Assembly: GCF_900187035.1 (NCBI RefSeq) | Contig: NZ_LT906446.1 | Location: 124,001-188,000 of the forward strand | DNA length: 64,000 bases | Direction of reading: 5' to 3' | Source of the DNA: Megamonas hypermegale | GTDB taxonomy: Bacteria > Bacillota > Negativicutes > Selenomonadales > Selenomonadaceae | In this document: positions 1-8,917 of the stretch, piece after piece | How the letters are laid out: the number at the start of each line of letters is the position of its first letter | How positions within the stretch are numbered: position 1 is the stretch's first letter | Notes under the pieces: model-generated | Told to the model about the DNA's origin: nothing | Seen by the model: the letters and a program-made list of their open reading frames with translations, nothing else | The model's database searches: none | Position numbers and translations under genes: made by a program

Positions 1-31
1 ATAGTATTAGTCTATTTATAAAAGATATGTT

Positions 32-66
32 CCCTAATTCCAGTTTTGGAGTTAGGGTTTTATTTT
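32..66 (+). terminator. Intrinsic terminator
   Basis: A stem of 10 pairs (32-41 with 48-57, one G.T pair) with a six-base loop is followed by a T-rich run. It probably ends a gene upstream of the window. Confidence 0.75.
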
Positions 67-95
67 TTGTAGTACTATAATGTTGTCATTTATGG

Positions 96-128
96 AAAGG
101 TCTACTCATTTTGAAGTAGACCTTTTTT
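96..128 (+). terminator. Intrinsic terminator
   Basis: An 11-bp perfect stem (96-106 with 115-125) runs into a T tract. With the hairpin at 32-66 it isolates the ABC importer operon from upstream transcription. Confidence 0.75.
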
Positions 129-190
129 ATGTTTTTGGAGGTGATAGATTAAAAAAATTTTTTAATAAAAAATGAAGGAGTGATATTATT

Positions 191-1129
191 TTGAAACGAT
201 TTATAAATCGTTTAGTACAGATGATAATTACTTTAATCGGTGTTAGTTTTTTGACGTTTTGTTTGACATATCTATCACCAGGTGACCCTGCTGCAATGGT
301 TTTAGAAGCCTCTGATACGATTGTTTCGCAGGAAGTTTTGGAACAGACACGTGAAGAAATGGGGCTTAATGACCCGTTTTTAGTGCAGTATGGAAATTGG
401 ATATGGGGCGTTTTGCATGGTGATATGGGAATGTCGTATTCTGGGAAAAAACCTGTAGTAGATAAACTCATGGAGGGTTTTGCAGGAACAGTACTTTTGG
501 CAATCACAACAATCATTTTGATTTTGTTGATTTCTATACCATTGGGAATTTTTTCTGCTGTACATCGCAATAAAATACCAGATTTTATTGTGCGTGTGTT
601 TTCATTTATCGGCGTTTCTATGCCAAGTTTTTGGGTAGGATTGATACTACTTTATATTTTTGGTTTAAAATTAGGATTGTTTCCTATAGCGACAGCTAGT
701 ATTTCATTAAACGGTATTGTGCTTCCAGCTTTGACTCTCGCTATATACCAATCAGCGAAATATACGCGCCAAGTTCGCACTGTTATATTAGATGAACTCA
801 ATCAAGATTATGTAATTGGAGCTAGAGCAAGAGGTTTATCTGAAAGTGCAATACTTTGGAAGCATATCTTGCCTAATGCGATTTTACCACTCATTACGCT
901 TTTGGGTATGTCCATTGGTTGGTTATTAGGTGGTATAGCTGTCATTGAAACGGTATTTGCATGGCCAGGTTTGGGGAGAATGGCTGTATATGCTATTACT
1001 ATGAGGGATTATCCTTTAATTGAAGGATTTGTTTTATGGATTGCTATTGTGTATACAGTGATTAATTTTTTAGTTGATTTATCGTATACATATCTCGACC
1101 CTAGATTAAAAAAAGGAGAGCTGAAATAA
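191..1129 (+). CDS. NikB/DppB-type ABC transporter permease
   Basis: Inner-membrane permease of a nickel/peptide-class ABC importer, 312 residues, the usual length for NikB/DppB. It has an N-terminal membrane segment (about residues 7-29), a long periplasmic loop and five further hydrophobic segments. The EAA-type coupling loop is visible (DYVIGARARGLSESAILWKHILPNAILP, split here as residues about 215-242). The start is TTG at 191, chosen because AAGGAG lies at 175-180 and no better start is near. It overlaps the next permease gene by one base, so the two are translationally coupled. Whether the substrate is nickel, a metallophore or peptide cannot be read from sequence alone. Confidence 0.85.
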   Translation: MKRFINRLVQMIITLIGVSFLTFCLTYLSPGDPAAMVLEASDTIVSQEVLEQTREEMGLNDPFLVQYGNWIWGVLHGDMGMSYSGKKPVVDKLMEGFAGTVLLAITTIILILLISIPLGIFSAVHRNKIPDFIVRVFSFIGVSMPSFWVGLILLYIFGLKLGLFPIATASISLNGIVLPALTLAIYQSAKYTRQVRTVILDELNQDYVIGARARGLSESAILWKHILPNAILPLITLLGMSIGWLLGGIAVIETVFAWPGLGRMAVYAITMRDYPLIEGFVLWIAIVYTVINFLVDLSYTYLDPRLKKGELK

Positions 1130-1944
1130 TGGATTTTGTAAAGAAAAATAAATTATTCTCCTTTTATACATTTTTAGTTATTTCAATATTTATAGTTGCA
1201 TTTTTAGCACCGATATTAGCGACACATGACCCATATGAATCGAATATAGCAAATGTTTTACAAATGCCTAGTGCAGAGCATATTTTAGGCACAGATAAAC
1301 TGGGACGAGATACGTATTCACGTATTATTTATGGTACACAGACTTCATTATTCATGACGGTGTGTTTAGTTATTTTGACAGCAGTAATCGGCTCAATAGT
1401 AGGGATTTTATCTGGCTATTTTGGTGGAAAAGTAGAAATTATTTTAATGCGTTTTGCCGATATGATGTTATCATTTCCAGGTGTGATACTCGCAATAGCT
1501 ATTGCAGGCATTTTAGGCGGGAATATCATCAATACAATTTTTGCTCTCGTTGTGGTTAGCTGGGCAAAATATGCTCGCTTAGTGCGAAGTCTTGTAATAA
1601 AGTTGCGTAATAATGATTTTATTATGGCAGCTCGTGTAAATGGGACAACGACTTTGAATATCTTATTACGTCATATTATTCCTAATATTTTGCCAATGGT
1701 GGTGATTACTGGTGCAATGGATATTGGAACGATGATGATGGAGATTGCAGGTCTTTCTTTTTTAGGCTTTGGAGCACAGCCACCTACACCGGAATGGGGA
1801 CTTATGCTCAATGAAGGGCGACAATACATTCAGACAGCGCCATGGCTTATGATTTATCCGGGCATAGCTATTTTTATTGTAGTCGCTATTTTTAATCTTT
1901 GGGGTGATAGTTTACGTGATATTTTAGACCCTAAGCAGGAATGA
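1129..1944 (+). CDS. NikC/DppC-type ABC transporter permease
   Basis: Second permease of the importer, 271 residues. It has the N-terminal segment and the HILGTDKLGRDTYSRI signature that is typical of the DppC/OppC/NikC branch (about residues 51-66), followed by five hydrophobic segments and the EAA loop (DFIMAARVNGTTTLNILLRHIIPNI split at about residues 163-188). It would pair with the upstream permease to form the translocation pore. The start overlaps the previous stop (ATAATGG at 1127-1133). Confidence 0.85.
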   Translation: MDFVKKNKLFSFYTFLVISIFIVAFLAPILATHDPYESNIANVLQMPSAEHILGTDKLGRDTYSRIIYGTQTSLFMTVCLVILTAVIGSIVGILSGYFGGKVEIILMRFADMMLSFPGVILAIAIAGILGGNIINTIFALVVVSWAKYARLVRSLVIKLRNNDFIMAARVNGTTTLNILLRHIIPNILPMVVITGAMDIGTMMMEIAGLSFLGFGAQPPTPEWGLMLNEGRQYIQTAPWLMIYPGIAIFIVVAIFNLWGDSLRDILDPKQE

Positions 1945-1965
1945 TTTTTAGAAAAGAGGCTGTAT

Positions 1966-3555
1966 ATGAAAGATTTTAAGATAAAAAAATTATGGAAGAT
2001 TTTAAGTTTAAGTCTTTGTGGTGTTTTGACTGCTGGCATTATTTCAGGTTGTTCATCAGATAATACTACTGTTGATAAAAATACTTTAAAATTTGGTGTA
2101 ACAAATTTTGCGGATACACTTGAGCCAACTCAAAATTATTTTGGTTGGGTAGTGATGCGCTATGCACTTGGTGAATGTTTGACAAAATTTGATGAAAAAA
2201 TGAATGTTCAACCATGGCTGGCTGAAAGTTGGTCTATCAGTGATGACCATTTGACATGGACTTTTAAAATTCGTGATGGTGTAAAATTTTCAAATGGAAA
2301 TCCGCTTACTGCAGAAGCTGTAAAAGCTTCGATTGAACGTGCATTTGCTAAAAATACACGTTCCGCTACTTTTTTTGAATATACAGAAATAAAAGCAGAT
2401 GGGCAAAATTTGATGATTGCGACTACAAAACCACAGCCGAATATGCCAGGCTTTTTAGCAGACCCGTTATTTATAATTGTTGATGTTACAGCAGAACAGC
2501 AAGGCCGCAATTTTGCAAGTGAAGGGCCTATTTGCACAGGTCCGTATAAAGTGGAGTCCTTTGTTAAAGAAAAAGCTATCATGGTGCGCAATGAAAATTA
2601 TTGGGACGGCGAAGTACCGTTTGAACGAGTAGAAATTCCATCTATTGATGACCCAAATACTCGCGCAATGGCATTACAATCTGGTGAAGTTAATTTTGCT
2701 GTAAATATTGCGGCTGGTGATATGGATTTATTCCGCAATAACGATAAATTTTATGTTGATGAAATATCTTCCTTGCGCACGGTGCTTGCACGCATAAATC
2801 ATAATGGCATATTAGGTGACCCAAAAGTTCGTGCAGCATTTATTAGTGGATGTGATAGAGAAAATTACAATAATGTTTTGTTAAAAGGGACATTCCTCCC
2901 AGGAAAAGCACCAGTGCCACCATCAATGGATTATGGTTTTGATGAATTAAATGACCCGAATAGTTATAATCCAGAGCGTTCAAAACAACTTTTAGCTGAA
3001 GCCGGTTGGAGTGATAGTGATGGTGATGGAATATTGGATAAAAATGGGCAACCATTAAGTGTGGATTTTGTTGTTTATAATAGTCGTGCTGAATTACCAC
3101 TTTATGCTGAAGCTGTACAAGCGGATATGAAAAAAATTGGTATTAACGTCAATATAAAGAGTGTAGATTATAACCTTATTGATAAAATGGGCATTGAGGG
3201 AGATTATGATTTACTCATTTCTAATATCACTACAGCGAATACAGGAGACCCAGAAATTTATTTGAGTTGGTATTGGAAGACAAATCATAATGGAGATAAT
3301 CCACAAAATGGTTCTGGTTATAGCAATCCAGAGCTTGACGATGTGCTTGAGCAGTTATCTGTGGAATTTGATAAAGAAAAACGCCGTCAATTAATCATAA
3401 AAGCACAGCAAATCATCATGAATGATGGAGCAGCTTTATTCCTCGGCTATCCGCAAACTAATATTGTAAGTACAAAAGGACTTGATGGTGTAAAAATGTA
3501 TCCATCGGATTATTATTGGTTGACAAATAAAATAAAACCTGTGGGTAACTCTTAA
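1966..3555 (+). CDS. Substrate-binding lipoprotein of nickel/peptide ABC importer
   Basis: Extracytoplasmic solute-binding protein of family 5 (SBP_bac_5), 529 residues. The signal peptide ends in a lipobox (IISGC, Cys at about residue 29), so it should be lipid-anchored. Family-typical stretches are PWLAESWSISDD and WTFKIRDGVKFSNGNPLTAEAV (residues about 84-122, quoted in two parts). It delivers substrate to the two permeases encoded just upstream. The family binds peptides, nickel complexes or opines; the residues that would decide this cannot be assigned by eye. AAGAGGCTG precedes the ATG. Confidence 0.85.
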   Translation: MKDFKIKKLWKILSLSLCGVLTAGIISGCSSDNTTVDKNTLKFGVTNFADTLEPTQNYFGWVVMRYALGECLTKFDEKMNVQPWLAESWSISDDHLTWTFKIRDGVKFSNGNPLTAEAVKASIERAFAKNTRSATFFEYTEIKADGQNLMIATTKPQPNMPGFLADPLFIIVDVTAEQQGRNFASEGPICTGPYKVESFVKEKAIMVRNENYWDGEVPFERVEIPSIDDPNTRAMALQSGEVNFAVNIAAGDMDLFRNNDKFYVDEISSLRTVLARINHNGILGDPKVRAAFISGCDRENYNNVLLKGTFLPGKAPVPPSMDYGFDELNDPNSYNPERSKQLLAEAGWSDSDGDGILDKNGQPLSVDFVVYNSRAELPLYAEAVQADMKKIGINVNIKSVDYNLIDKMGIEGDYDLLISNITTANTGDPEIYLSWYWKTNHNGDNPQNGSGYSNPELDDVLEQLSVEFDKEKRRQLIIKAQQIIMNDGAALFLGYPQTNIVSTKGLDGVKMYPSDYYWLTNKIKPVGNS

Positions 3556-3574
3556 AGGGGTTGAGTGAAGATAG

Positions 3575-4366
3575 ATGTTACTTGATGTATCAAATTTAAC
3601 TGTGGCATATGAAAAAAATAAACAACCAACAGTGGAAAATATTAATTTTTCTTTAAAAAGTGGAGAAATACTCAGTATCGTGGGAGAGTCTGGCAGTGGT
3701 AAAACTACAGTTATTAGAGCCATAATGGGATGTTTGCCAAGTAGTGGCAAGGTTATAGCAGGGAAAATCATCTTCGAAAAAAGAGATTTACTGACTTTTA
3801 ATAAAAAAGATTGGCTTAATATACGTGGAAAAAATATGACTATGATTTTTCAAGATAGTGGTAATATGCTTAATCAGGTTTTGCCCATTGGAAAACAATT
3901 TATTGAGTATTTGAGAATGCATGATAATCTTACAAAAGAGGAAGCATATTTCTTTGCAGTGGAAATGCTTACCCGCATGAATTTGCCCAATCCAGATAAT
4001 ATAATGAAATCATATCCGTTTGAACTTTCTGGTGGCATGCGCCAGAGAGTCGGTATAGCGATGGCGATGATTTTTAGACCAGAATTATTACTTGCAGATG
4101 AACCAACTTCAGCACTTGATGTGACAACGCAAGCTCAAATAGTTAAGGAACTGATGTTTATACCACGTAGCTGTGGTACAGCTATGATTGTAGTAACGCA
4201 TAATATTGGTGTAGCAACATATATGTCAGATAAAATCATGGTCATGTCTAAAGGTAAAATTATAGAATATGGTAAAACAAAAGATATTATTAATTCACCA
4301 AAGGCCGAATATACAAAAGCTTTATTTGCTTCGGTACCGCAGATAGGAGGTAAAAGATATGTCTAA
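3575..4366 (+). CDS. NikD/DppD-type ABC transporter ATP-binding protein
   Basis: Cytoplasmic ATPase subunit, 263 residues. Walker A is GESGSGKTT (about residues 38-46), the signature is LSGGMRQR (about 152-159), and Walker B is LLLADEPTSALD. It is shorter than many DppD proteins, which carry a C-terminal Cys-rich extension; that extension is present in the partner protein but not here. The stop overlaps the start of the second ATPase gene by eight bases (4359-4366). Confidence 0.88.
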   Translation: MLLDVSNLTVAYEKNKQPTVENINFSLKSGEILSIVGESGSGKTTVIRAIMGCLPSSGKVIAGKIIFEKRDLLTFNKKDWLNIRGKNMTMIFQDSGNMLNQVLPIGKQFIEYLRMHDNLTKEEAYFFAVEMLTRMNLPNPDNIMKSYPFELSGGMRQRVGIAMAMIFRPELLLADEPTSALDVTTQAQIVKELMFIPRSCGTAMIVVTHNIGVATYMSDKIMVMSKGKIIEYGKTKDIINSPKAEYTKALFASVPQIGGKRYV

Positions 4367-5306
4367 GCCAATTATGCAGATAGAAAATATTACGAAAAAA
4401 TTCCCTGCTTTTGGCGGAAAGCTTTTGACGGCGTGCGATAAAGTCAGTTTGACAATAAATGTGGGTGAAACAATAGGTATTGTAGGCGAGTCTGGTTGTG
4501 GAAAATCGACAGTAGCAAAAACTATTTTGAGTATGCATGCACCAACAAATGGAAAAATTCTTTTTCGTGGAAAAGATATTACTAAATTGAAAGGCGAGGA
4601 ACGACGTCAAATTTGTCGTCATATACAAATGGTTTTTCAAGACCCTACAGCAGCTTTTAATCCTAAAATGAAAATTGGCAATATCATTTGTGAACCACTT
4701 TTAAATTTTAATTTGATAAAAAAATTTCAGATTAAAGAAAAAGCACAAGAACTTTTGCATTTAGTAGATTTACCACCAGATTTTGTTGACCGTTATCCTC
4801 ATAATATGAGTGGTGGACAACGCCAAAGAGTGGCTATTGCTAGAGCATTAGCATTAGAGCCTGAAATTATTGTTTGTGATGAGGCAACGAGTGCATTAGA
4901 TGTTTCTGTACAAGCAAAAATAATTGAGCTTTTAGTGAAATTGCAGAAAGAAAAAGGTATCACATATATTTTTATCTGTCATGATTTAGCATTAGTCAGT
5001 TTATTTGCGCATAGAGTAGTTGTCATGTATCTTGGCAACGTTGTAGAAAAAATAGATGGTGACAAATTAGAAAAAGCAAAACATCCATATACAAAAGCAT
5101 TGTTAAAAGCTGTTTTTTCAGTAGATGAAGAAAAAAATCAACAAATAGAAATTTTAACGGGAGAAGTACCAAGCCCGCTTGATTTGCCAGTAGGTTGTCC
5201 ATTTCAAAATCGTTGCCGATATTGCAGGGATATTTGTAGAGAAGTAAAGCCACAGTTAGAAGAGGTAGAAGAAAATCATTTTGTAGCTTGCCATTTACAA
5301 GAATGA
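4359..5306 (+). CDS. NikE/DppF-type ABC transporter ATP-binding protein
   Basis: Second ATPase subunit, 315 residues. Walker A GESGCGKST, signature MSGGQRQR and Walker B IIVCDEATSALD are intact. The C-terminal oligopeptide/nickel-type extension with its cysteine cluster (CPFQNRCRYCRDIC near residues 280-295) is present; in relatives this binds an Fe-S cluster. It forms a heterodimer with the upstream ATPase and ends the operon. Confidence 0.88.
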   Translation: MSKPIMQIENITKKFPAFGGKLLTACDKVSLTINVGETIGIVGESGCGKSTVAKTILSMHAPTNGKILFRGKDITKLKGEERRQICRHIQMVFQDPTAAFNPKMKIGNIICEPLLNFNLIKKFQIKEKAQELLHLVDLPPDFVDRYPHNMSGGQRQRVAIARALALEPEIIVCDEATSALDVSVQAKIIELLVKLQKEKGITYIFICHDLALVSLFAHRVVVMYLGNVVEKIDGDKLEKAKHPYTKALLKAVFSVDEEKNQQIEILTGEVPSPLDLPVGCPFQNRCRYCRDICREVKPQLEEVEENHFVACHLQE

Positions 5307-5315
5307 TTTCATTGA

Positions 5316-5352
5316 GGTAAGCATCTATAAAGATTTTATGGGTGCTTATCTA
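5316..5352 (+). terminator. Weak hairpin after ABC operon
   Basis: An imperfect inverted repeat (AAGCATC... ...GGTGCTT) follows the last importer gene. It lacks a good T tract, so termination may be leaky. Confidence 0.35.
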
Positions 5353-5412
5353 AATTATTGAAAATATATCCCCTATGGGAGCTTGTTATATTTGTTTATT
5401 TTCAGTATAATC

Positions 5413-5432
5413 GAGAATGATTTTCATTATTC
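5413..5432 (+). promoter_or_regulatory. Fur-box-like operator
   Basis: GAGAATGATTTTCATTATT matches the classical 19-bp Fur consensus GATAATGATAATCATTATC at 15 of 19 positions by my count. It sits 23 bases before the porin start, where bound repressor would block transcription. This suggests iron-dependent repression of the porin, and of the MATE gene if they are co-transcribed. Confidence 0.6.
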
Positions 5433-5454
5433 TATAATAAAAAGGAGTTATTGT

Positions 5455-6576
5455 ATGAAGTTATTAAAGCGATTAGTTTTTGTAGGTTTGATAGTAAGTC
5501 TTACGTCGACAGGATTTGCTCAATCAAATGATGTAAAAATTCAAGAAAAAAATGAAAAAAATATTGAAGTAAAAGATAACGAAGATAACTTAGCTGATAA
5601 TAAAGTTGAGAAAAAAGAAGAGGTGATATCTTTTAAGGGATTATCGCGTTACGATATCCGTCATGATAATCGCCCTGGGAAAAAAGGTGAAACACGAAAA
5701 TCTCTTTGGCGCAATCGATTAGAACCAACTGTACATTTAAATGAAGATTGGAAAATTAAAAGTCGCATGGATTTTGAAAAAAACTATAAAGCAAAAGGAG
5801 ATGACAAAACACATTTTTATAATCGCATGCTTTATTTACAGGGAAAAGCTTTAGGTGGCAGTATTTCTGCAGGTAAAGTAGATTATGCTGATTTTGCTAA
5901 TATGAATATTGCATACGGTATGGTTTTTGATGATTATATAAAAGGTGTCAAATACAATTATACTGATAAGAATACAAATGCGATTTATACAGCAACAGTA
6001 GGCAATTTTTCATCACCATACAATGATAAAGTAAATGGCAAGATGTACTACGATAAAAAGCAGATTTATCCAGAAGATGGCACTCTCCATTATGCAGGAA
6101 TTCAAGCAGAAATTCCTGTTTCAGATAAATTAATGGCAGGTGCGGCATATCATAATATAAGAGGTGGAGAATTAGATGATACACAGCAGATTTTAGAAAT
6201 TGCTGGTGAATATAAGTTAGATGAAAATTTTAAAATCGGTGGAGCATATGCGATATCTAATCTCAAAGCCGATAAATATGGGTTTGATGATAGTGCGCAA
6301 CAACAAGCATATGTTATACAAATGAATTATAAAGGAGCAAAACGCTCTACACCGAATAGTTATGGACTTTGGGCAGCGTATAAAAATCTTGGCAAATTAG
6401 CTACTTTTATGCCTACATATACAAATACATTCGTTGGCGAACAAGGTTATGAAATTGGCGGTAAATACGTTATCGCTAAAAATTTGACAGGAGAAATTTC
6501 ATATTTTAATGGAAATGATATAGAAAACAATAAAACCAAAACGCGTTGGTTTGGACGTGTTGAATACCGTTTTTAA
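5455..6576 (+). CDS. Outer-membrane porin-like beta-barrel protein
   Basis: A secreted protein of 373 residues with a signal peptide (residues 1-22, cleavage near GFAQS). A Lys/Glu-rich linker (about 23-60) is followed by alternating hydrophobic/polar strands with aromatic girdles up to a terminal Phe (VEYRF), as expected for an outer-membrane barrel. This kind of putative porin is common in Negativicutes. I chose ATG 5455 because AAAGGAG lies just upstream and the signal peptide begins there; the longer reading from 5383 would place the Fur-box-like site inside the gene. Substrate is unknown. Iron-regulated uptake is inferred only from the operator. Confidence 0.75.
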   Translation: MKLLKRLVFVGLIVSLTSTGFAQSNDVKIQEKNEKNIEVKDNEDNLADNKVEKKEEVISFKGLSRYDIRHDNRPGKKGETRKSLWRNRLEPTVHLNEDWKIKSRMDFEKNYKAKGDDKTHFYNRMLYLQGKALGGSISAGKVDYADFANMNIAYGMVFDDYIKGVKYNYTDKNTNAIYTATVGNFSSPYNDKVNGKMYYDKKQIYPEDGTLHYAGIQAEIPVSDKLMAGAAYHNIRGGELDDTQQILEIAGEYKLDENFKIGGAYAISNLKADKYGFDDSAQQQAYVIQMNYKGAKRSTPNSYGLWAAYKNLGKLATFMPTYTNTFVGEQGYEIGGKYVIAKNLTGEISYFNGNDIENNKTKTRWFGRVEYRF

Positions 6577-6600
6577 ATAATTTAGATGATAGGAGTTTTT

Positions 6601-7911
6601 ATGGTATCACAATTAACGTATAAAGAGTATTTAATGGTAACTATACCGTTTATGTTGTCAACTGTAACACAGCCTTTATTAGGTGTTGTAAATACGGCAA
6701 TCATGGGACATATGAGTGAGGTTTTTTATATTGCCGCTGTTTCGCTTGGTGTTATTTTATTCAACAATATATATTGGTTATTTGGATTTTTGCGTGTATC
6801 TACTACGAGTTTTTCAGCGCAAGCATTAGGTAAAAATAGTGATGAGAGTAAATTTTTATCATTGTTTAGACCGCTTGTCATTGCATTTATCATCAGTGTA
6901 GTATTTATTTGCATATATCCATTTATTTTTGCATATTATGTTGAAATGATGCAGCCGGAAGCTTCGGTTATAAGTTTAATGAAAAAATATTGTGATATTG
7001 TTATTTGGGGAGCTCCTTTTGTTTTATTTAATTATGTGACGCTAGGTTGGCTTATGGGACAGATGATTATTCGCTATACAATGTTTATGCAGATATCAAT
7101 GAATGTAGTGAATATTATTTTATCATTTGTATTCGTATTTATATTGCATATGGATATAGAAGGCGTGGCGTATTCTTCTCTCATTGCTCAAGTTTACGGC
7201 TGCATTATTGGTTTTATGGCAATTTATTTTAGAGGAAATTTAAACTTCTCTAAGCAGTATGTAGAACAACTAAAAAGTATTAAACCATTTTTATCGATGA
7301 TGAAGGTAAATACAGATTTGATGCTTAGAACTATTTGTCTTTTGACGATTAATAATTTATTTGCTATGGCAGGAACTTCTTTAGGAACGACTACACTTGC
7401 GGCAAATGCTGTTATATTAGAGATTATTTTTATTTTAGTATATTTCATTGATGGCATGGCAAATGGTGTAAGTGTTTTTTCTGGTAAAGCATTTGGAAAG
7501 AAAGATAAGCAATTATTGAATGAAACTTTGCAAATTGGATTGCGTTGTTTAGCTGTATTCATGGTTGTAAGTTCTATTGTTGTGTATTTAATGAAGTCAT
7601 ACCTCATCGGGCTTATGACTAATTTGCCAGAAATATCTATGTATGCAGATGAGTATAGCATGTTCTTGGTGATACATCCTATATGCGCTTGTGTAGGTTT
7701 ATTGCTTTATGGTATGTATACAGGTGTAGGGCATACATCATCTGTCAGAAATATGATGTTCATTGCGGTGATTTTCTTTTTTATTTGTCAAAATATTTTA
7801 GTTGAATACTTTGCTAATTATGGTATATGGGCAACGTATTCTTTAACGTACTTATTGGAATCAATAATTTTAATTTTATTTTTACCACAAATAAAATTAA
7901 AATTTGAATAA
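6601..7911 (+). CDS. MATE family efflux transporter
   Basis: An inner-membrane protein of 436 residues with about twelve hydrophobic segments. The N-terminal half has the MATE-type pattern (IPFMLSTVTQPLLGVVNTAI, ARG-type loop replaced by VSTTSFSAQALG) and there is an internal repeat. MATE proteins export organic cations, drugs or siderophores using Na+ or H+. ATG 6601 was chosen because AGGAG lies at 6591-6595; the in-frame ATG at 6586 has no ribosome site. The 24-base gap to the porin suggests co-transcription under the same Fur-box-like operator. Confidence 0.85.
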   Translation: MVSQLTYKEYLMVTIPFMLSTVTQPLLGVVNTAIMGHMSEVFYIAAVSLGVILFNNIYWLFGFLRVSTTSFSAQALGKNSDESKFLSLFRPLVIAFIISVVFICIYPFIFAYYVEMMQPEASVISLMKKYCDIVIWGAPFVLFNYVTLGWLMGQMIIRYTMFMQISMNVVNIILSFVFVFILHMDIEGVAYSSLIAQVYGCIIGFMAIYFRGNLNFSKQYVEQLKSIKPFLSMMKVNTDLMLRTICLLTINNLFAMAGTSLGTTTLAANAVILEIIFILVYFIDGMANGVSVFSGKAFGKKDKQLLNETLQIGLRCLAVFMVVSSIVVYLMKSYLIGLMTNLPEISMYADEYSMFLVIHPICACVGLLLYGMYTGVGHTSSVRNMMFIAVIFFFICQNILVEYFANYGIWATYSLTYLLESIILILFLPQIKLKFE

Positions 7912-8055
7912 TGCAAATAATAACTGTTATATATCGTTAAAGTATTGTATAATTTATTGTAGTTAATTAGACAATTACCTATCTTTTGTCGATTGATATA
8001 TGTTAGAATTTATATAATAATTAAGTATATATAATTAGCGAAAGGTGGTTTCTTC

Positions 8056-8628
8056 TTGAAAGCAAGAGTTGTAATAATTGACGCTTTTTGGCAATTATAC
8101 AAAGAAAAGAGTATAAAACAGATAACAGTAACTGAATTGATGACTAAAGCCGGATATCATCGTAGTGTTTTCTATCAATATTTTAGAGATATCTATGATT
8201 TATTAAAACAAGAGCAAGACGCATTTTTTGAAGAAGTAGACAATCTTTGGCAGGATGTTTCAATAGAAATTTTAAATGAAAATTACAGCACGGTACTTAT
8301 AGAAAAAATAAACGAACTTTCGCTTAAATACGATTTTAAAGTAGGTATTTTATTAAAACATAATGATGAAACGGATTTTAAAAATAGATTTAATAATACT
8401 TTAAGAAAAAATCTTTATAATTTATTAAAATTACAAGAAAATGATGCTAAGGTCAAATTAGCTTTAGAAGTGTATATTAGTGGTCAATTAGAATCATTAG
8501 TGTATTTCCATAGACATAAAAATAAATTAGATTTTAAGGACTATTTAGAAGTAACTAAATCTATTTTTCGAACTTGTGTCAAGCAGATAGAAGAATCGCA
8601 CTCTAAAAATGAAGAAAATCATGATTAA
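8056..8628 (+). CDS. TetR-type transcriptional regulator
   Basis: A 190-residue protein. The N-terminal HTH is clear (SIKQITVTELMTKAGYHRSVFYQYF, residues about 15-40 in two stretches: TVTELMTKAGYHRSVFYQYF). The C-terminal half is all-helical, as in the TetR_C ligand-binding domain. The start is TTG 8056, supported by AAAGGTGG at 8041-8048. Its target is not obvious. The upstream MATE exporter is a natural candidate, and TAGACA/TGTCTA half-sites lie just downstream (8633-8668). Confidence 0.8.
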   Translation: MKARVVIIDAFWQLYKEKSIKQITVTELMTKAGYHRSVFYQYFRDIYDLLKQEQDAFFEEVDNLWQDVSIEILNENYSTVLIEKINELSLKYDFKVGILLKHNDETDFKNRFNNTLRKNLYNLLKLQENDAKVKLALEVYISGQLESLVYFHRHKNKLDFKDYLEVTKSIFRTCVKQIEESHSKNEENHD

Positions 8629-8632
8629 CAAG

Positions 8633-8679
8633 TAGACACATAAGTCGACAGTTTTGCAATATATGTCTATTGTTATAAT
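8633..8679 (+). promoter_or_regulatory. Possible promoter with TAGACA/TGTCTA half-sites
   Basis: TTGCAA (8653-8658) and TATAAT (8674-8679) are spaced by 15 bases. Inverted half-sites TAGACACATA and TATATGTCTA flank the -35 region. This could be a TetR-type operator controlling a short transcript that ends at the next hairpin. Confidence 0.3.
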
Positions 8680-8724
8680 GCGATAGGATTTATATAATAT
8701 TTATAGAGTAGTTATATGATGCTA

Positions 8725-8757
8725 TTTGATATACTTATACTTCCTGGATATATCAAA
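8725..8757. repeat. Inverted repeat in non-coding gap
   Basis: TTTGATAT and ATATCAAA form a stem within the 8629-8917 gap. The gap holds no ORF that I can support; it contains this stem, two terminators and the possible promoter at 8653-8679. Confidence 0.4.
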
Positions 8758-8793
8758 TGACCTCCGGTGTTTTTAAGTGTTATTTGTTTTGTT

Positions 8794-8817
8794 AGCAGCT
8801 TTATGGCTGCTTTTTTT
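8794..8817 (+). terminator. Intrinsic terminator
   Basis: AGCAGC...GCTGCT stem followed by a run of seven T. It would end the TetR transcript or a short RNA starting near 8686. Confidence 0.7.
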
Positions 8818-8841
8818 CTTTTAAAAAAGAATAAAAAAATG

Positions 8842-8876
8842 ACCGTAGCTAAAGGATTAAAAGCTACGGTTTTTTT
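8842..8876 (+). terminator. Terminator between convergent genes
   Basis: A 9-bp perfect stem (8842-8850 with 8862-8870) is followed by T7 on the + strand and preceded by an A run. It lies between the convergent TetR and HD-domain genes and may act in both directions. Confidence 0.7.
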
Positions 8877-8917
8877 ATATAAACAAACAATAAGAGGAGT
8901 CATATTGGGATAGGTAT

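Noticed and set aside
5383-5454. Upstream extension of the porin gene to 5383
   Set aside because: It would bury the Fur-box-like site and put 24 residues ahead of a clear signal peptide; the ribosome site favours ATG 5455.
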